From UBA10677 sp045654245 (GTDB lineage Bacteria > Bacillota > Clostridia > Christensenellales > Pumilibacteraceae): a DNA stretch of 64,000 bases. Position numbers and translations under genes: made by a program. Positions 49,914 through 58,602 of the stretch are shown one piece after another. The notes under the pieces are model-generated. The model was not told the origin of the DNA and searched no databases. It worked only from the letters and a program-made list of their open reading frames with translations. The stretch's first letter is position 1; every line of letters begins with the position of its first letter. The stretch covers positions 68,528-132,527 of the forward strand of contig JAZOMX010000020.1 of assembly GCA_045654245.1 (NCBI GenBank), in the 5' to 3' direction.

Positions 49914-51026
49914 TTATAAATACATTATCAAGCACCCTAGCCCCACGATTAGAGCGAGCGAGCCTAGGACGACGCCTAGCACACGCAAAGCGGACACGGG
50001 CGTTTTTCCCGCAACCTTTCCGTTATATCCGCTAACGAAAAAGTTATAAAGTTTCTTCCTATAATTACAATGTCCTACGTAAACGGGCAAAAGCAAATAC
50101 TTATAAGTTATGCCATTGCACGCCGTCTTCACGTCTAACGAAACGACGATATCGTATATATACCTAGACAAAATCGCCGAACGAATTTTCGCTTGGATAG
50201 TTTGTTTTGCCTCCGCCCAACAACTCATACCGTCTTTAGTGTACTGCGTCGCCGAATATCCTGAAAGGTACTCGGGCTCGTACTTACTGCTCTGGTTAGT
50301 GTCAAAAGGTTGCATTTTGTCGATATACTTTTGCTCTATCCTAGTCGAGGCTTGAACTAAAATATCGTCGAAAGTCATAGACCAACTTCCGCTTATATTA
50401 AAGTATCTAATATACCGCTCTCTAACCGTCTTTCCATTAACTTTTTTAGTGCGGTAATAATATTTTCCCAAAACTCCGCTATAAGTCGAATAAGTATTCG
50501 TGTCGAAAGTGAACGCCGGGTTATATATTCCGCTTACGCCCTCGGGAGTTACCGTCTTTTTAAAAGACCTAGGAGCAAAGAATTTCTTTTTCGCCCACTT
50601 TTTTACGCCCTCGATTGCCTTTTCTACTCCCACTCTAAACGGCACTACCGCAGTAGGTTTAAGTCCGGGGAGTTCTTTTGTCTCAACGATATTAGTCGTT
50701 CCGCAAAACGAACAACTCCTAGCGATATCACGCTTATCGAGTATTTCCACCGCTCCACAGTTGTCACAACGGAAAACGTGCGTTTCGTCCGACCAAGCAC
50801 CGTCAACTGCGAGCAAAGTCTCAAACGCTTGCTCGGCACTAGCCATACCTTTAATTTCTTCCTTCGTTTCGCAATACGGACAGAGCAAACAGCCGTCCTC
50901 CGCCGACCAAATCATATTCGCTCCGCAAGAAGGACACTTGGTTATTTTAGTTTCCTCTTCCTGCTGAACGGGTTCGAGCGTTTCAAACTCTTCCGCACTC
51001 GCAAACGGGTCGTTACCGTTATTCAT
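49914..51026 (-). CDS. TFIIB-type zinc-ribbon membrane protein (YdjG-like)
   Basis: A 370-residue protein. Two zinc ribbons occupy the N-terminus (CPSCG and CPYC near 30-53; CDNCG and CSFCG near 88-112), followed by a beta-rich domain with repeated Tyr-rich strands and a single C-terminal membrane helix (about 345-368). This matches the YdjG-type partner of SPFH proteins in Firmicutes envelope-stress modules. It starts 2 bp after the SPFH gene; the ATG at 51024-51026 avoids overlap. Confidence 0.8.
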   Translation of the reverse strand: MNNGNDPFASAEEFETLEPVQQEEETKITKCPSCGANMIWSAEDGCLLCPYCETKEEIKGMASAEQAFETLLAVDGAWSDETHVFRCDNCGAVEILDKRDIARSCSFCGTTNIVETKELPGLKPTAVVPFRVGVEKAIEGVKKWAKKKFFAPRSFKKTVTPEGVSGIYNPAFTFDTNTYSTYSGVLGKYYYRTKKVNGKTVRERYIRYFNISGSWSMTFDDILVQASTRIEQKYIDKMQPFDTNQSSKYEPEYLSGYSATQYTKDGMSCWAEAKQTIQAKIRSAILSRYIYDIVVSLDVKTACNGITYKYLLLPVYVGHCNYRKKLYNFFVSGYNGKVAGKTPVSALRVLGVVLGSLALIVGLGCLIMYL

Positions 51027-51028
51027 AA

Positions 51029-52117
51029 TTATAATTTTTCTCCACACTCGGGACAGAATTTAGCGCCCGGTTTAACTTCACTTCCGCACTTTGGACAAGC
51101 CGAGGTTAGTCGTTGTCCGCACTCCGAACAGAACTTTGCGCCTTTCTTTATCGGCGCACCGCAAGAGGGACAAGTTTCCACCATTTTTGCTCCGCACTCG
51201 GGACAGAACTTTGCGCCCTTTTTAACGGATGCGCCACACTTAGGACAATTTTCTTTTTCCTCCGCTTTTTGAGGCGCGCTTGCCGTTTGATTGAACATAT
51301 TGCCCATCATATTACCAAGACCAAACCCCATACCTGCGCCCATAGTCGCGCCTGCCATACCGGGGTTTTTAGCAGCCTCTTTAAGAGCGTCCGCCTGTGC
51401 CATTTGAGTATAAACGTCCATATTGTTACGCATCATACCAAGCGTAGTGTTCTTATCCATAGCCTCTTCGAGTTCTTTGGGCAAAGAGAAATTCTCGAAT
51501 ACGAAACGAGTAAGTTCAATACCTAGGCTCTCAAAAGTCTTATTAAGCGATTTCCTTACCTCTTCGCCAAGTTCCATAAGGTTGCCAGCCATATCTAGAA
51601 TAGGAATTCTACTCTCGCCGATAGCGTCCGAAATTCCCGATACGACTATGCTCTTTAGGTACTCGGTAATGTCTTGAGTATAGAACGACGAGTTAGTTCC
51701 CGAAAGTTCTTGCATAAACACGAAAGCGTCGGTTACTCTAAACGAGTATTTGCCGTATCCTCTAACTCTTACCGCACCGTAATCACGGTCACGAATTATA
51801 ATCGGGTTCGCCGTTCCCCACTTGCAGTCCGTAAACTGCTTGGTATTTACAAAATATACGTCCGAACGGAACGGATTCTCAAAGCCGTACTTCCACGACA
51901 TTATCGTAGTAAGAACGGGAATTGAGTCGGTATCTAGTTTATAGTAACCGGGCAAGAACACGTCCGCCATTTTTCCTTTATGCGAAAAAATTGCTACTTG
52001 CGAATCGCGAACGGTAAGCACAGAACCCTTACTGATATAATCTCGTTTTAAGTCAACCTTATGTACGATAACGTTTCTCGAGTCGTCAGTCCACTCGATA
52101 TTTTTTAGTAATCCCAT
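51029..52117 (-). CDS. SPFH-domain protein with C-terminal zinc ribbons (YdjI-like)
   Basis: A 362-residue protein. Residues about 1-240 are an SPFH/virion-core-type domain (LTVRDSQVAIFSHKGK near 35-50, FENFSLP near 210); a Gly/Met-rich linker (MGAGMGFGLGNMMGNM) follows; the last 80 residues contain three zinc ribbons of the form CPKCGxxVKxGAKFCPECG. YdjI of Bacillus has this order and recruits PspA to stressed membranes; no PspA gene is present here. First gene of a three-gene unit. Confidence 0.88.
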   Translation of the reverse strand: MGLLKNIEWTDDSRNVIVHKVDLKRDYISKGSVLTVRDSQVAIFSHKGKMADVFLPGYYKLDTDSIPVLTTIMSWKYGFENPFRSDVYFVNTKQFTDCKWGTANPIIIRDRDYGAVRVRGYGKYSFRVTDAFVFMQELSGTNSSFYTQDITEYLKSIVVSGISDAIGESRIPILDMAGNLMELGEEVRKSLNKTFESLGIELTRFVFENFSLPKELEEAMDKNTTLGMMRNNMDVYTQMAQADALKEAAKNPGMAGATMGAGMGFGLGNMMGNMFNQTASAPQKAEEKENCPKCGASVKKGAKFCPECGAKMVETCPSCGAPIKKGAKFCSECGQRLTSACPKCGSEVKPGAKFCPECGEKL

Positions 52118-52152
52118 TTGTTTTCCTCACAATTCCTTATATTATTACTTTA

Positions 52153-52181
52153 ATTATACACCCTGTTTTTGCCTTTGTCAA
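52153..52181 (-). promoter_or_regulatory. Perfect-consensus sigma-A promoter of the SPFH operon
   Basis: Minus strand TTGACA (52176-52181), 17-bp spacer, TATAAT (52153-52158), 12 of 12. Confidence 0.92.
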
Positions 52182-52217
52182 TACTTAAAAAAAATTAAAG
52201 TCTATTTAAGTTTGGGT

Positions 52218-52244
52218 ATAACTTCTCGCTTTTAATCATAAGTT
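52218..52244 (+). promoter_or_regulatory. Sigma-E-like promoter of spoIIID
   Basis: ATA (52218-52220) of a GTATAA -35, 16 bp, then CATAAGTT (52237-52244), a -10 with the CATA core. spoIIID is a known sigma-E target. Confidence 0.45.
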
Positions 52245-52277
52245 TAAGTACTGAAAGTTTAAAAAGGGATTTAAGTG

Positions 52278-52526
52278 ATGAAAAATTTTATTCGAAATAG
52301 AACGCTCGCCGAGGCTCGTTACATAATCGAAACGAACGCAACTTTGCGCGCAACCGCAAAAAAATTTGACGTAAGTAAAAGCACCGTTCACAAGGACGTT
52401 TCTAAACGGCTTAAAAGCATAGACCTTATTCTTTATAGCGCAATTAAAACGGTGCTTGACGAAAACCTTGCTCAGCGCCATATCCGTGGCGGAGAGGCAA
52501 CTAGAAAAAAATACCGCCGTGATTAA
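52278..52526 (+). CDS. spoIIID: Sporulation transcriptional regulator SpoIIID
   Basis: An 82-residue DNA-binding protein. RYIIETNATLRATAKKFDVSKSTVHKDVSKRL is the helix-turn-helix characteristic of SpoIIID, the mother-cell regulator acting between sigma-E and sigma-K. The ATG at 52278 (after GGGA) is preferred to a GTG one codon earlier. The last codons overlap the shared terminator. Confidence 0.94.
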   Translation: MKNFIRNRTLAEARYIIETNATLRATAKKFDVSKSTVHKDVSKRLKSIDLILYSAIKTVLDENLAQRHIRGGEATRKKYRRD

Positions 52527-52543
52527 TCGGCGGTATTTTTCTA
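52508..52543. terminator. Bidirectional terminator between spoIIID and MATE gene
   Basis: Arms AAAAATACCGCCG and CGGCGGTATTTTT with an 8-nt loop; the 5' arm lies in the spoIIID coding end. Confidence 0.9.
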
Positions 52544-53890
52544 TTCATTGTCGTGCGACGGCGCGTCTTTTTTGCCTTTTAGTTCAATCGCTACTGCGAT
52601 TGCTCCTATAATAAGTACGACCATCCAAGCAAACGGGTTGGACACGCTTACCGCGGTAAAGCCCAGCCACGAGGCAAACGCAAGAACGGATACGCACCGA
52701 CAAGCAGTTTCTATTACGCCCATTATCATAGGCACGGTAGATTTACCCAAGCCTTGCAAAACGTTTCGTAGCATAAAAAATATGAGTTGGATAATATATG
52801 TAAAGGCTTGTATATACATATAGTTGCGAGCGTAATACATAATTTCACTGCTCGGCGACGGTATAAATAACGATATTATCGGTTTTAAAAACGCCACTAC
52901 GATTGCAATTTCGACAATCGCCATTACGGGAGCAATAATAAATCCTGCGGCTATTCCCTTTTTTACTCTGCCCCACTTGCCTGCGCCAACGTTTTGTCCT
53001 GCGTAAGTTACGAACGCAAGCCCCAAAGCGCTATTCGCCTGTATAAAAATATTGTCGATTTTGTACGCGCCCGAAATGGACGAAACGGCAACTTCGCCAA
53101 AACCGTTAATAAGCGTTTGCTGTACCATTAGTCCTATCGCGCATAAACTATTGCCCAGACCAAGCGGTAAACCTAACCTCAATTTTTTAAGCATAAGCGT
53201 CGTTGCTCCCCTTAAATGCGAGCGGTTAAAACGCAAAATTTCGTACTTTTTAAACATATATACTAGACAGCAAAGCGCAGATATAATTTGACTTAAAACG
53301 GTAGCGAGCGCTGCGCCCGTCACTCCCAACTTAAACACGAGGATAAAAAACAAATCTAATGCGATATTGAGAACGGACGACACGATAAGAAAGAAAAGCG
53401 GTATTTTCGAATCGCCGATTGCTCGCAATAGGCACGCCAAAAGATTGTAAAAGAGCGTTCCCGAAAGTCCTGCGAAAGTTACTAGCAGATAGTTGTAGGA
53501 ATACGGCATTAGCGTTTCGGGAGTATCAAGTAGTTTTAATACGGGTTTCGTTATGGGAACTGCAATCGCAGTAAGAACTACCGCTATAATCGTCACGAGC
53601 ACGAAAGATGTGGCTACGCTACGCTTAACTCCCTCTCTGTCGCCAGCGCCAAAGCATTGACTTGTTATCACCGTCATACCTGCGGTTATTCCCGCCGAAA
53701 AGCCGATAATAAAAAATATAAAATGCCCCGTTGCGCCCACTCCGCCAAGAGCCTGCGTGGATATAGTTTGTCCTACGATAATAGCGTCCGCAATAGAGTA
53801 AAACTGTTGCACGATATTACCAAGTAATATGGGCAACATAAAGGTTATGATAAGTTTAATCGGATTGCCTTTCGTAAGGTCCTTAGCCAT
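52541..53890 (-). CDS. MATE family multidrug efflux transporter
   Basis: A 449-residue protein with twelve membrane segments. GNPIKLIITFMLPILLGNIVQQ at the start and the repeated ALGGVGATG / ISGAYKIDNI sites mark the two MATE halves. Exports cationic drugs or metabolites with Na+ or H+. Single gene with an extended -10 promoter. Confidence 0.92.
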   Translation of the reverse strand: MAKDLTKGNPIKLIITFMLPILLGNIVQQFYSIADAIIVGQTISTQALGGVGATGHFIFFIIGFSAGITAGMTVITSQCFGAGDREGVKRSVATSFVLVTIIAVVLTAIAVPITKPVLKLLDTPETLMPYSYNYLLVTFAGLSGTLFYNLLACLLRAIGDSKIPLFFLIVSSVLNIALDLFFILVFKLGVTGAALATVLSQIISALCCLVYMFKKYEILRFNRSHLRGATTLMLKKLRLGLPLGLGNSLCAIGLMVQQTLINGFGEVAVSSISGAYKIDNIFIQANSALGLAFVTYAGQNVGAGKWGRVKKGIAAGFIIAPVMAIVEIAIVVAFLKPIISLFIPSPSSEIMYYARNYMYIQAFTYIIQLIFFMLRNVLQGLGKSTVPMIMGVIETACRCVSVLAFASWLGFTAVSVSNPFAWMVVLIIGAIAVAIELKGKKDAPSHDNE

Positions 53891-53918
53891 AGCAGTCTCC
53901 TAAGAAGTATTCAACTAA

Positions 53919-53947
53919 AATATAACACAACTAAAAGGCAAAATCAA
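53919..53947 (-). promoter_or_regulatory. Extended -10 promoter of the MATE gene
   Basis: Minus strand TTGATT (53942-53947), 17-bp spacer ending TGT, TATATT (53919-53924). Confidence 0.75.
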
Positions 53948-53960
53948 CCGTTTTTAAGCA

Positions 53961-53988
53961 AAAAAAAACGGAACGATTTTCGTTCCGT
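53961..53988 (-). terminator. Terminator after spoVG
   Basis: Arms CGGAACGA and TCGTTCCG with a 3-nt loop and eight or more T on the minus strand. Confidence 0.9.
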
Positions 53989-54013
53989 CCTTTGCTTTTT
54001 TTAAGCCTATACG

Positions 54014-54289
54014 CTAATCTTCAACTACCTGAGCCTTTGCCTTTTCAAACTCCTCCAAAACAACGGACTTAAGCATTTCTCTAGTCTCGGTGTTAAGGGG
54101 ATGAACTACGTCTTTATACTCTCCTTCAGGCGTTTTTTTGCTAGGCATAGCGATAAAATAACCGTCGTTGCCCTCCAAAATTTTAACGTCGTGAACTACG
54201 AAACAATTGTCAATCGTAATAGACGCTACGGCTTTTAGTTTGCCTTCTTCTTTGCGTACAAGTCTTACACGCACTTCGCTGATGTTCAT
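54014..54289 (-). CDS. spoVG: Septation/RNA-binding regulator SpoVG
   Basis: A 91-residue protein with the SpoVG core: ISEVRVRLVRKEEGKLKAVA, then FVVHDVKILEG and FIAMPSKKTPEGEYKDVVHP. It binds nucleic acid and affects septation, sporulation and virulence genes. Normal length. Own promoter with TTGCAA and TAAAAT. Confidence 0.95.
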   Translation of the reverse strand: MNISEVRVRLVRKEEGKLKAVASITIDNCFVVHDVKILEGNDGYFIAMPSKKTPEGEYKDVVHPLNTETREMLKSVVLEEFEKAKAQVVED

Positions 54290-54336
54290 CTTCCTACCCC
54301 TTTATTCGTTTAAATTGTCTTTTCGACCTTGGCTTC

Positions 54337-54365
54337 ATTTTACTATATTTTTTGCCTTTTTGCAA
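54337..54365 (-). promoter_or_regulatory. Sigma-A promoter of spoVG
   Basis: Minus strand TTGCAA (54360-54365), 17-bp spacer, TAAAAT (54337-54342). Confidence 0.7.
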
Positions 54366-54413
54366 CTATTTTAGTACAATTTATTACTATTTTTTCAATT
54401 TTTCGTGCATTTT

Positions 54414-54443
54414 GCATAGTTTTTGGCTGTTTTTAGCACAATA
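54414..54443 (+). promoter_or_regulatory. Candidate forespore-type promoter of the Cys-rich small gene
   Basis: GCATA (54414-54418) fits the sigma-F/G -35; 15 bp later TAGCACAATA (54434-54443) matches only the last half of the sigma-F -10. Six bases separate it from the ATG. Confidence 0.25.
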
Positions 54444-54449
54444 AGTTGT

Positions 54450-54590
54450 ATGAAATGCTGTAAATGTGGTCAATCAGTCACTTTTTCGGACGCGCTTTCG
54501 TGTTCCGATTGCGGAAAAGTATATTGTAAAAAATGCGCCGAAACAAGCGTTTTTTGTTCTTGTTTCGGCGATTTTAAGTACTTTTGTTAG
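54450..54590 (+). CDS. 46-residue Cys-rich zinc-finger-like small protein
   Basis: Begins MKCCKCGQSVTFSDALSCSD and ends FGDFKYFC. Ten cysteines include three CxxC pairs (Cys3-Cys6, Cys18-Cys21, Cys26-Cys29), a pattern typical of zinc-binding treble-clef or ribbon folds, then CSC and a terminal Cys. No ribosome site precedes the ATG. The mnmG terminator (54536-54570) lies within its coding sequence on the opposite strand, so part of the C-terminus is constrained by a hairpin. It could be a real leaderless gene or a chance frame; the Cys spacing favours a real one. Confidence 0.55.
   Translation: MKCCKCGQSVTFSDALSCSDCGKVYCKKCAETSVFCSCFGDFKYFC
54536..54570 (-). terminator. mnmG terminator inside the Cys-rich small gene
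   Basis: Perfect 12-bp arms CGCCGAAACAAG and CTTGTTTCGGCG, then CATTTTTT on the minus strand. Confidence 0.85.
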
Positions 54591-54595
54591 TTTTT

Positions 54596-56464
54596 TCACT
54601 TTTTTAGCGCAACGATTAAAACGTTGATATCGGCAGGCGTAACGCCACTAATTCGGCTTGCTTGACCTATCGAGAGAGGTTTAATTTTATTAAGTTTTTC
54701 GCTCGCCTCTATTCTTAATCCCTTAATCGTTTTATAGTCGAGCGTGGGCGAAAGAACGGTGTTTTCAAGCCGTTTTTGTTCTTCTCTCGCTTTCTCTGCA
54801 CGGGTTAAATATCCCTCGTATTTTACCTCGACGAACAGTTGTTCTAGCACCGATTTTTCAACGCCTGCAAAGGTATCGAAATACTCGTTAAAAATCGAAG
54901 GAGTTACGAAAGCACGCTTGATTATTCCTTCGACGGACACACCCGATTTAGGGATTTGTTCGCCGTACTTTTCAAACATAGGAGTAACTGCCGACGGCGA
55001 GAAATTAAGTTTAAGTTTCGCCCTCGCATCATCTAGGCTTTTAACTTTTTTAAGGTAGTTGTTCCAACGCTTTTTCGTTACTAGTCCCACCTCTTTTCCT
55101 ATGGGCGTCAATCTAATATCGGCGTTGTCTTGGCGGAGCGAAAGTCTAAATTCCGCTCTCGACGTCATCATACGGTACGGCTCGTCCGTGCCAACCGTTA
55201 CTAGGTCGTCAATCAACACGCCTATATACGAGTTATCGCGAGTAAAGATAATAGGCTCTTCGCCCTTAAAGTAACGAGCGCCGTTAATACCTGCAACTAG
55301 TCCTTGCGCGCCAGCCTCCTCGTAACCGCTCGTTCCGTTTATTTGACCGGCGAAAAACAGTCCTTTGATGCGCTTGTGCATAAGCGAGGGGTAAAGTTCG
55401 AGAGGGTTAATGCAGTCGTACTCGATTGCGTATGCGTCACGCATAATCTCCACTTTTTCAAAGCCTTTAATCGACTTATACATCTCGTTTTGAACGAACG
55501 CCGGTAGCGAAGTGGAGATTCCTTGAACGTACATTTCTTCCGTTCCGTCGCCCTCTGGCTCTAGGAAAAACTGGTGGCGTTCCTTGTCCGAAAAACGAAC
55601 GATTTTGTCCTCGATTGAGGGGCAATATCTTGCTCCAACTCCGTCGATTAAGCCCGAATATTTAGGGGCAAGCGAGAGATTATCCTTGATTATTTCGTGA
55701 GTATCGAGGTTAGTGTAGCCAAGGTAACAACAACGCTTTTTTGCGTTGACTTTTTTCGATAGCGTAGAGAACGAATATATGTCCTCCTCTCCCTCTTGAA
55801 CCTCAAGCGCCGATAGGTCAATCGTCGAGCGTTTAACTCTAGCCGGCGTTCCCGTCTTAAAACGGCGAACCTCAATTCCCAACTCTTTTAGGTTATCCGA
55901 AAGGTGGTTTGCTCTATTAAAGCAAACGGGGCCCTTTTCTTCGATTGCGTCGCCAACGATAATAGTTGACTTAAGATATACTCCGCAAGCAAGAACTACG
56001 ACGGGCGCCATATACTCCATTTTATAAACGGTGCGAACGCCCTTAATCTCGTCGCCCTCGACTATTAGTTCTTTCGCCTCGCCTTGGCGCAAATGCAATC
56101 TCTTTTCGTTTTCTAGCACGCTCTTCATATAAGCGTGATATTTATACTTATCAACTTGAGCACGGAGCGAGTGTACCGCCGCCCCTTTAGAACGGTTGAG
56201 CATACGAAGTTGAGTTAGCGTTTTATCCGCCGTTATGCCCATTTGTCCGCCGAGAGCGTCAATCTCTCTTACTAGGTGTCCTTTTGCCGTTCCGCCTATC
56301 GAGGGGTTGCACGCAAGATAGCCCACGTTGTCGAGCGTAATGGAAAGTACTAGCGTTTCCAGTCCTAAACGAGCCAAAGCAAGCCCCGCCTCAACACCAG
56401 CGTGACCTGCTCCAACTACTACCGCGTCGTAATAGACGCGCTTATTTTTTTCATTTTTATCCAT
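54596..56464 (-). CDS. mnmG: tRNA uridine 5-carboxymethylaminomethyl modification enzyme
   Basis: A 622-residue FAD protein (GidA) that with MnmE modifies the wobble uridine of several tRNAs. VVVGAGHAGVEAGLALARLG is the FAD loop, GGTAKGHLVREIDALGGQMG and CPSIEDKIVRF are family blocks, and the last 70 residues form the MnmE/tRNA-binding domain. It starts 4 bp after potD, an unusual partner; mnmE is not in the window. Confidence 0.96.
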   Translation of the reverse strand: MDKNEKNKRVYYDAVVVGAGHAGVEAGLALARLGLETLVLSITLDNVGYLACNPSIGGTAKGHLVREIDALGGQMGITADKTLTQLRMLNRSKGAAVHSLRAQVDKYKYHAYMKSVLENEKRLHLRQGEAKELIVEGDEIKGVRTVYKMEYMAPVVVLACGVYLKSTIIVGDAIEEKGPVCFNRANHLSDNLKELGIEVRRFKTGTPARVKRSTIDLSALEVQEGEEDIYSFSTLSKKVNAKKRCCYLGYTNLDTHEIIKDNLSLAPKYSGLIDGVGARYCPSIEDKIVRFSDKERHQFFLEPEGDGTEEMYVQGISTSLPAFVQNEMYKSIKGFEKVEIMRDAYAIEYDCINPLELYPSLMHKRIKGLFFAGQINGTSGYEEAGAQGLVAGINGARYFKGEEPIIFTRDNSYIGVLIDDLVTVGTDEPYRMMTSRAEFRLSLRQDNADIRLTPIGKEVGLVTKKRWNNYLKKVKSLDDARAKLKLNFSPSAVTPMFEKYGEQIPKSGVSVEGIIKRAFVTPSIFNEYFDTFAGVEKSVLEQLFVEVKYEGYLTRAEKAREEQKRLENTVLSPTLDYKTIKGLRIEASEKLNKIKPLSIGQASRISGVTPADINVLIVALKK

Positions 56465-56467
56465 AAA

Positions 56468-57802
56468 TTATGATGCCTTCGTTCTAATCCACATTTTAGC
56501 CATTTCTATACAAGCGTCTTTGTCCGAGTCCTTCATAACGGCGCAACGAGCGAGCACTTCGTCAGAGGGGAATAATAAGTCGATAAACATTTCGCCGAAG
56601 TCTTCTCCCTCGGCATCTGCAAAAAAGTCGATATAATACTCTACGTCCTCGGCAATTTCCTCGTCGTAGTCGCCCTCTTCTCTAACTCCTCTAACTATAT
56701 CCCAAGCGGTTTGAATAATCTCTTTAGTATCTACCGCAACCTCTTCAATCGGCGACGAGCAACCTGCGTAATCACGATTAATATACGCTTGGTCGTACTC
56801 ACATAGATACTTCAAGAAATATTGCCCAGCCTTTTCGTTTTTGGTGTACTTTGGAATTACGAACGCATCAACCCACACGTTTGCTCCCTCAACGGGCACT
56901 CCGTAGTATAGGTCGGTACTATCTTCCATAGCGTAACCTGCGTCGCACGACCAAAATAGTCCGTACCAGCCCGACGGCGACGATGTAATCATATCGTCCT
57001 TTCCGTCGTCCGATTCGTAAGCAAAGAGATATTTCTTTTGTTCTTTAAGCGTTTTTTCCACGCGTTCCATATTCGATTTGCTCGTATCGTTGATAACCGA
57101 ATTAAGTAGCAATTGATATTCCTCGCCGTAATCAGTAAAACCGTTAGACGCCTCGTAAAGAGCCTCGCCGTTAGCCACGATAGATGCAGACGCGTAAGCA
57201 TCACGAATACTATTTTTCATATAGCGACGATTCTCGAACACTCCCTCTTTAAAGAGCACGTCCCACGAAAGATTTTTCCAGTCGAAAACTTGTTCGCCAC
57301 TTTCAGTAACGGTCAGGTCGGAGCGGTACATAATACCAAAAGTACCCCACATATACGGTACGGAATAGCGAACTTCGTCGGTATAGTCCTCTCTACCGTT
57401 CCAGTTCTCATAGTCGTTTAAGAACCCGTAAATTCGGGGCGAAATAACCTCGCTCTCTTCCATTTCGCCGTAAACGAGGTCACGGTCAACAGGTAAAAGC
57501 AAATCGTTTCTAATCATACGGGATATGATATAGTCCGAACCGCAAACCACGTCGTAGTCGGCGTTCTTTTTGTAAATCTCGGTATACATATCCTCGTTAG
57601 TCGAGTAAGTCTTGTACTGCACGGTTACCGTTTCGCCAGTTTGCTCTAAGTACCAGTCCGAAAAACCGTCGATTACGCCCTCGTCCATATACTCGCCAAC
57701 GTTGTAAACCTTAAGCACGCTTTCTCTGTTTCCACAACCGACGAGCGAAAACGGAGTAATCGTCATAATTAAAGTAAGCAAGAAAATAAGAATTTTTTTC
57801 AT
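56468..57802 (-). CDS. potD: Spermidine/putrescine ABC transporter, binding lipoprotein
   Basis: A 444-residue polyamine-binding protein. The signal ends FSLVGC (lipobox). LKVYNVGEYMDEGVIDGF and DYDVVCGSDYIISRM form the first ligand-binding lobe, and Trp/Asp/Glu residues in WGTFGIMYRSD and SPIEEVAV the cleft. It overlaps potC by one base. Longer than E. coli PotD because of inserted loops. Confidence 0.92.
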   Translation of the reverse strand: MKKILIFLLTLIMTITPFSLVGCGNRESVLKVYNVGEYMDEGVIDGFSDWYLEQTGETVTVQYKTYSTNEDMYTEIYKKNADYDVVCGSDYIISRMIRNDLLLPVDRDLVYGEMEESEVISPRIYGFLNDYENWNGREDYTDEVRYSVPYMWGTFGIMYRSDLTVTESGEQVFDWKNLSWDVLFKEGVFENRRYMKNSIRDAYASASIVANGEALYEASNGFTDYGEEYQLLLNSVINDTSKSNMERVEKTLKEQKKYLFAYESDDGKDDMITSSPSGWYGLFWSCDAGYAMEDSTDLYYGVPVEGANVWVDAFVIPKYTKNEKAGQYFLKYLCEYDQAYINRDYAGCSSPIEEVAVDTKEIIQTAWDIVRGVREEGDYDEEIAEDVEYYIDFFADAEGEDFGEMFIDLLFPSDEVLARCAVMKDSDKDACIEMAKMWIRTKAS

Positions 57803-58602
57803 TATTTGTCCTCCTTCTTGCTCTTACTTTTCGCTAGGTTCATAACGATAAGCATAGCCAAAATTACCACGAAAATTAGCGACGATACGGCACGCCAAAC
57901 GGCAGGAATACCTTTCTTCGTTGCGCTGTAAATTAGCGTCGATATAGTCTGCACTCCACCGTTAATAAACTTACTTATAACGTAGTCGTCGAGCGATAGC
58001 GTGAACGCAAGTCCAAATCCCGCTATCATACCGGGGATTAGTTGGGGTAAAATAACCTTAACGAGCGTTTTTAGCGGTCCTGCGCCAAGGTCAAGTCCAG
58101 CCTCGTATAAATTAGGATTAAGTTGAGTAAGACGAGGCATTACCGAAAGAAGAACGTACGGCATAGTAATTATCGTATGCGCCGTAATAAGTGCTGGATA
58201 ACCGTCCATTTCAAACGGAATAATCGCAAAGAATAGCATAAACGCAGCACCGGTTACGATTTCGGCGTTTATTACCGTAATTTGGCTCATACCGTTTACG
58301 GCAGTTTTCATTTTTTTACCGAGTTGGTGTATTCCTACCGCTCCCACCGTACCTATAATCGTAGCAAGCGACGACGAAACGAGAGCAATAATAAAAGTGT
58401 TCTTAATAGCGTCTAGGATTTGTTCGTTCTCAAAAAGTTGTCCATAAAGAGCAAACGACCACTCGATATTATTCCAGTTACCTATCGCTTTGGTGGTAGG
58501 CGCAAACGAGAATATAATAAGTATGATTATCGGCAAGTAAGTAAAGGCGAGCATAAACGATATAAACGACCAGCCGAAAATCTTTTTCGCTTTTCCGTTC
58601 AT
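57802..58602 (-). CDS. potC: Spermidine/putrescine ABC transporter, permease
   Basis: A 266-residue permease with six membrane segments. EAGLDLGAGPLKTLVKVILPQ is the EAA loop. Overlaps potB by 4 bp. Confidence 0.93.
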   Translation of the reverse strand: MNGKAKKIFGWSFISFMLAFTYLPIIILIIFSFAPTTKAIGNWNNIEWSFALYGQLFENEQILDAIKNTFIIALVSSSLATIIGTVGAVGIHQLGKKMKTAVNGMSQITVINAEIVTGAAFMLFFAIIPFEMDGYPALITAHTIITMPYVLLSVMPRLTQLNPNLYEAGLDLGAGPLKTLVKVILPQLIPGMIAGFGLAFTLSLDDYVISKFINGGVQTISTLIYSATKKGIPAVWRAVSSLIFVVILAMLIVMNLAKSKSKKEDK

